Part shown: one piece after another, positions 6,552 through 9,684 of the stretch | Layout of the letters: each line of letters starts with the position of its first letter | Position numbering within the stretch: the first letter of the stretch is position 1 | Origin: Victivallales bacterium | GTDB taxonomy: Bacteria; Verrucomicrobiota; Lentisphaeria; Oligosphaerales; Lenti-02 | DNA: 9,684 nucleotides | Assembly: GCA_018648945.1 (NCBI GenBank) | Contig: JABGQJ010000258.1 | Span: forward strand, 1-9,684 | Direction of reading: 5' to 3' | Program-made: the position numbers and the translations under genes | The notes under the pieces: generated by a model | What the model saw: the letters and a program-made list of their open reading frames with translations, nothing else | Database searches by the model: none | What the model was told of the DNA's origin: nothing

Positions 6552-7895
6552 CTACTCCTCCACTCCCCAGAAGCAGTCCTTCGAATACCTGACGAGCACG
6601 CTGCCACACTCCCGGCAAGTGAAAGGGAGGGGTTCGCTCTCCCCTTGGGCCTCCCCGCCGCCAGCGACTCCGGGGACGTCCGCGCCCGACCCGGCTGCTT
6701 GCTCCGCCTCTCGGGAGACCAGCCAGGACAAGGTACGCTCGACATCATAGAGGCGGCCACATTCGCCGCAACCGAAATCGCTCCTGGCCAGGATGCTGCG
6801 GATGCGGCTGATCTCCGATCCCGAGCCCTCGCCACGCACCTTCGCGGTCAGCCGGTCGAAGAAACCCTCAGCGCCGCCGCGATGCCACTTCGCGGCTTCC
6901 ACGAGCTCCAAGGCTTCGCTCGTGCCGATGGCCTCAAGCGCCCGCATCGCCTCCCGCCAGCACTTCGGGCCGTCGGCCCCGCTCACCCCCGAGGACGGCT
7001 TCTTTGCCGGTGAGTACCTGGTCGCGAATTGCCCCAGGGCCGCGACTGCCGCAGGGGTCCCGACCTTGCCCAGCGCACGGATCACCGCCATGCAGGCGGG
7101 CAGACGCAGACGAGTGCCCAACCCCCACAGCAGAATGGGCACGGAGGTCCGCTCGCCCAACCCGCTCAGAACGCGCAGCGTGAACTCCTTTGGGAGTTGC
7201 GGGGCATGGGCCACGACCGCATCGTGCACCAAACGTCCGGAAGCCCTGCTCGCCACTCCCAGGATTGCCGCCACACCAAGGTCGGAGACAAGGAAACTCC
7301 GAACGCCGTTGTCGTCCTTGCGCATGGCCAGGTGCAGGGCGAGAAGCGCCCACTCCCGATCCCCATGTTCGCTAATCAGTTCGGCCAGGAACGGGTGACT
7401 GTCCGGGCAGGCAGCGCAGGCCTCCACCGTCGCCAAAAGGCCGAGGGATCCATAGGTGCTGCGGACCAGGGGTTCGACCCCCGACTCCGCCTCGGCCAAC
7501 GGCCTTGGCGCAGAACGGAAGAGTGCCGGCACGCACTGCCCCACCGCGACCACGGCCACGCCAGTGGCGACGGCCTCCAGGAAGCCGGCCAGATACCAGA
7601 CGACGACGAGCAGCGCAACGCACAGAATCGCGAGAAGACACGCGATCCCCACCGCCCTGTCAGGCGCTCCCTGATCCCATTTCGCCTTGCTCAGGCATTG
7701 CTCTCTCGGCCCCTCGGCCGCGCGCATGACCTCCCCATACTCAGCATCTGCCGCCGCTTGCTCAACCGCCTGGCGACACACGTCATATCTCTCTTCGCCG
7801 AGCAGAGAGCGGATCTCCGCAACACTGATTCCCTTCGCCGCCCGCTCCCGTGGCGGGCCGTGAGCTCCTTTGCGGTTCGAGGTCGCCTCAGTCAT
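6552..7895 (-). CDS. HEAT-repeat membrane protein with C-terminal zinc-ribbon cysteines, function unknown
   Basis: The product has 447 residues. A polar, partly helical N-terminal region (about 1-80) is followed by two adjacent hydrophobic segments (about 81-103 and 104-126), forming either a helical hairpin or one long anchor. A soluble region from about 130 to 350 shows alanine/leucine-rich helix pairs of HEAT or Armadillo type, for example VIRALGKVGTPAAVAALGQF and AMRALEAIGTSEALELVEAA. The C-terminus has two CxxC knuckles, Cys376/Cys379 and Cys427/Cys430, separated by a Gly/Ala/Glu-rich insert, consistent with a zinc ribbon with a long flexible loop. The ATG at 7895 is preferred because GGAGG stands eight bases upstream; the ATG at 7916 would bury that ribosome binding site in the coding sequence. 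No enzymatic motif is visible, so a scaffold or interaction role is inferred. It converges on the glycosidase gene and lies 212 bases downstream of the oxidoreductase stop. Confidence 0.8.
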   Translation of the reverse strand: MTEATSNRKGAHGPPRERAAKGISVAEIRSLLGEERYDVCRQAVEQAAADAEYGEVMRAAEGPREQCLSKAKWDQGAPDRAVGIACLLAILCVALLVVVWYLAGFLEAVATGVAVVAVGQCVPALFRSAPRPLAEAESGVEPLVRSTYGSLGLLATVEACAACPDSHPFLAELISEHGDREWALLALHLAMRKDDNGVRSFLVSDLGVAAILGVASRASGRLVHDAVVAHAPQLPKEFTLRVLSGLGERTSVPILLWGLGTRLRLPACMAVIRALGKVGTPAAVAALGQFATRYSPAKKPSSGVSGADGPKCWREAMRALEAIGTSEALELVEAAKWHRGGAEGFFDRLTAKVRGEGSGSEISRIRSILARSDFGCGECGRLYDVERTLSWLVSREAEQAAGSGADVPGVAGGGEAQGESEPLPFTCRECGSVLVRYSKDCFWGVEE

Positions 7896-8013
7896 CGCGG
7901 ATTCCTCCGAATGCATATCAGTCCATGGCCAGGGCCACGTTAGAGCCCCTTCGCCACCTGTGCAAGGTCTGTGCCGGGGTTCCGGCCAAGGCTCCGGCTC
8001 GCCTCTTGGGGGG

Positions 8014-8088
8014 AAGGGACGGAAAGGACCAAGGGGACCAAAGGGACAACCCGGAGGCGTCGCTGTCCTTCCGGTCCCCTTGGGTCCC
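8014..8088. repeat. 9-nt-periodic GGAC repeat with complementary arm forming a long hairpin
   Basis: GGAC recurs at 8017, 8026, 8035 and 8044, an exact 9-base period within four degenerate units (AAGGGACGG, AAAGGACCA, AGGGGACCA, AAGGGACAA). After a 15-base spacer the complement appears as GTCC at 8065, 8074 and 8084. Pairing 8064-8083 with 8029-8048 gives 7 paired bases (one G-U), two mismatches and then 11 consecutive pairs. The element begins 19 bases past the oxidoreductase stop (minus strand), so it could protect that mRNA's 3' end or terminate transcription. No U-tract follows on either strand. It may instead be a genome-wide REP-like repeat; only one copy is present in this window. Confidence 0.6.
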
Positions 8089-8107
8089 TGACTGGCAGGG
8101 CAAGCTG

Positions 8108-9085
8108 CTACACGAGACGGATCCGGCGGCCTTCGGCAGCCGACCGTTGCGCGGCCTCGCAGATGCGGAGAATGTCGCGGCTGAATGTGCGAGTGACATA
8201 GGGGGGCGCATCTTCGTCGAGAGCCTGGCGCACGAGGCTGTCGATGGCCAAGGCGTGGGCATCGTCTGCCATGGCGGAGAGCGAGAATTCCTCCTCGCCG
8301 TCACGAGTGACCAACTTGACGGTGTCGCCGCCGTATCGCTCCCGGTCGAAGACCAGGCGGCCCTTCTCACCCTCCACAGCCCACTGCCACCGGCTGCCGT
8401 TGGTCGAACCCATGTGCCACTCGTTGAAGGCGAGCGCACCACAGGGGTACTGCGACATGTAGTGCCCACTGTGGAAGGGCAGGTCATCGTCGAGATGGAG
8501 TGCGCCATCGACCCACAGAGGACTCTCGCCGAGAAGGACGTTGTAGTAGACGATATTGTGAATTGTCAGGGCCGCGAAGAAGTTGCCGCGCCGTGCCGTG
8601 TCCGAGTACCAGTCGGTCGGGCCACCGGTGTATACGCTACGCATGGTCATGATCTCGCCGATGCGCGGGGCGAGCTTCGCCATGAGAAGAGGCTGGGGCT
8701 CGACTGCAGGGGTGAGAATGTCAACCAGCAGGACGCCCTGGTCATCGGCGGTCCGGCAAAGCGCGTCGTACTCCTCGACCGTCTGCGCGATGGGATACTC
8801 CACGGCCGTGTGCTTGCCGGCCTGGAGACACTCCAGAGCAATGGCGTAGTGCAGTGGGTTAGGCGTACTTACCACGACCGCATCGACATCGTCACGCGCG
8901 AGCAGGTCGCGGTAGTCGGTCGTGGCGGCGGCCGCCAGGTCGGTGCCGAACTGCGCGGCGCGAGCCTGATCCAAGTCGGCCACGCAGACCACATCCACGC
9001 GCTCATGCGCGGCAGCCAGCTTTGCGTGGCTACCGCCCATCCCGCCAACACCGATTGCGCCCAGTCTCAGTTTCTCCATGTCCAT
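8108..9085 (-). CDS. Gfo/Idh/MocA-family oxidoreductase with EYP in place of EKP
   Basis: The product has 325 residues from the ATG at 9085. The N-terminal Rossmann domain begins LRLGAIGVGGMGGSH, with the dinucleotide-binding GxGxxG at Gly12-Gly17. It continues with VVCVADLD at the end of the second strand, whose acidic residues suit NAD(H) binding, and VVSTPNPLHYAIALECLQAGKH. In most family members the next motif is EKP, whose Lys takes part in catalysis; here it reads VEYP (Glu96-Tyr97-Pro98). The C-terminal domain (about 125-325) has the usual beta-sheet pattern, with His176 at the position of the common 'GvH..D' motif but Tyr where Asp is usual. Family members oxidise or reduce sugars, inositols and related compounds with NAD(P). 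Starts at 9100, 9085 and 9079 are all possible; 9085 best fits the GGTG...GGGG stretch upstream. The MttB-like gene ends 128 bases upstream on the same strand, so the two may be co-transcribed. Confidence 0.88.
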   Translation of the reverse strand: MDMEKLRLGAIGVGGMGGSHAKLAAAHERVDVVCVADLDQARAAQFGTDLAAAATTDYRDLLARDDVDAVVVSTPNPLHYAIALECLQAGKHTAVEYPIAQTVEEYDALCRTADDQGVLLVDILTPAVEPQPLLMAKLAPRIGEIMTMRSVYTGGPTDWYSDTARRGNFFAALTIHNIVYYNVLLGESPLWVDGALHLDDDLPFHSGHYMSQYPCGALAFNEWHMGSTNGSRWQWAVEGEKGRLVFDRERYGGDTVKLVTRDGEEEFSLSAMADDAHALAIDSLVRQALDEDAPPYVTRTFSRDILRICEAAQRSAAEGRRIRLV

Positions 9086-9213
9086 GCGTTCCCCATCCAC
9101 CGGTGTTCATTTGGTTGCCGCCAGAATCACGGCGAGCGATCAGGAGACGTCCCGACCGACTGGTTGCACTATGGAGCCAGATACGGGTTCTGTCGATGCG
9201 ATGATCCCGCAGA

Positions 9214-9684
9214 TCAGATGGCCTCGCCGCTCTCTCGGAGCTTGGCCTCGGCCGCCGCCACCACTTCATCCACCGCGCGGATCTGGTCGGCCGACAGCGG
9301 CGAGGGGACCTCATTGGCCAGCAGCTCCCGCACTCTGGCGGCGGCCATCGTCTCCCAGCGCTGGCTCGCGGCTCCCCTCGGATCGGCACCCCACGGTTCC
9401 ACCCCGAAGAAGGGCGAGAGATTGAGAAACTCGCGGAATTGCGCGGCAGTCTCGGGCTCGGCCAGGTAGTTTCCGCCGATGCCGACGCGCTTGATCAGAT
9501 CCACATCTATCGTGGCATCGGTCACCTCAAATCCCTGCACGGCACGGCGGACATAGCGGGCGATTTCGTTGTCGATGACAAGCTGGAGCGGGGAGAAGGT
9601 CATCGCGTTCTCGACATGCCCGACCGTACCGTACCCCACCGCGCCGCAGAGGACCGGTGCCAGCATGGAAACGCCCTTCTCGAC
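9214..9684 (-). CDS. Trimethylamine methyltransferase (MttB) family protein, C-terminal part (partial, runs off right edge)
   Basis: The frame is open from the right edge to a TGA at 9216-9214 and encodes 156 residues. The segment LQLVIDNEIARYVRRAVQGFEVTD, then VDLIKRVGIGGNYLAEPET, then FREFLNLSPFF, matches the C-terminal region of MttB-family proteins. In those proteins 'D.EM...a.R...G..V' is followed by 'l..I..vGpGGhFL...HT...fR'. Family members transfer a methyl group from quaternary or tertiary amines to a corrinoid protein; archaeal MttB uses pyrrolysine, while many bacterial homologues such as the glycine betaine enzyme MtgB lack it. The pyrrolysine position in MttB lies about 160 residues from the C-terminus, so here it would fall at or just beyond the window edge. 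No in-frame TAG occurs inside the window. No corrinoid-protein gene lies downstream. Substrate unknown. Confidence 0.8.
   Translation of the reverse strand, partial: VEKGVSMLAPVLCGAVGYGTVGHVENAMTFSPLQLVIDNEIARYVRRAVQGFEVTDATIDVDLIKRVGIGGNYLAEPETAAQFREFLNLSPFFGVEPWGADPRGAASQRWETMAAARVRELLANEVPSPLSADQIRAVDEVVAAAEAKLRESGEAI

Noticed and set aside
5973..7943. Two long plus-strand frames (5973-7013 and 7029-7943)
   Set aside because: The first overlaps the 3' end of the glycosidase in another frame and then the HEAT gene antisense; the second is antisense to the HEAT gene. Neither shows a domain or a convincing ribosome binding site.
7937..7965. Possible sigma-70-like promoter for the HEAT gene on the minus strand (TTGCAC, 17-base spacer, TAACGT)
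   Set aside because: The spacing is ideal but each hexamer matches consensus at only three of six positions, which is expected by chance.
9202..9216. Small inverted repeat TGATC/GATCA at the MttB-like stop codon
   Set aside because: The 5-bp stem is too weak to call a terminator and has no U-tract.
7850..9469. Open reading frame of 539 codons on the plus strand
   Set aside because: It is antisense to the oxidoreductase and the MttB-like gene and spans the repeat hairpin; the minus-strand genes have clear family motifs and this frame has none.

Overview
This is a GC-rich bacterial window with compact, mostly same-strand gene runs and no tRNA, rRNA, CRISPR array or transposase that I can see. 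The gene content is a very large secreted GH42-like glycoside hydrolase with carbohydrate-binding modules, a Gfo/Idh/MocA oxidoreductase, an MttB-like methyltransferase and a HEAT-repeat membrane protein. That mix is typical of PVC-type or similar environmental heterotrophs (Planctomycetota, Verrucomicrobiota/Lentisphaerota, Hydrogenedentota, Armatimonadota). This placement is an inference from gene content; no marker gene in the window settles the phylum.

Layout. (1) Positions 1-180, minus strand: the N-terminal 60 codons of prmC (release-factor glutamine methyltransferase), running off the left edge. (2) 181-438: a divergent intergenic region with a 12-bp palindrome and a GNRA-loop hairpin. 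(3) 439-6528, plus strand: a probable four-gene operon. It encodes a single-pass membrane protein with a YpmS/DUF2140-like look, an exported predicted alpha/alpha-toroid protein whose start codon overlaps the previous stop, a thioredoxin-fold lipoprotein with a CPYC motif, and a 1203-residue secreted multidomain GH42-like glycosidase. (4) 6534-6549: a hairpin between converging genes. (5) 6552-7895, minus strand: a HEAT-repeat/transmembrane/zinc-ribbon protein. (6) 7896-8107: a gap with a 9-nt-periodic GGAC repeat that folds back on a complementary arm. (7) 8108-9085, minus strand: a Gfo/Idh/MocA oxidoreductase carrying EYP where most relatives have EKP. (8) 9214-9684, minus strand: the C-terminal part of an MttB-family methyltransferase, running off the right edge.

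How the genes may work together. All four products of the plus-strand operon carry a signal peptide, lipobox or membrane anchor, so the operon looks like an envelope or extracytoplasmic unit. The glycosidase is the only member with a predictable activity; the toroid protein could be a second carbohydrate-active or carbohydrate-binding factor, and the lipoprotein could act in redox or folding support. On the right, an MttB-like enzyme and a dehydrogenase-fold protein lie in tandem on the minus strand, suggesting catabolism of a methylated amine, betaine-like or sugar-derived compound. No substrate can be named from sequence alone. Nothing in the window proves a new system. The best candidates for novelty are the four-gene envelope cassette, the EYP variant oxidoreductase paired with the MttB homologue, and the periodic-repeat hairpin.
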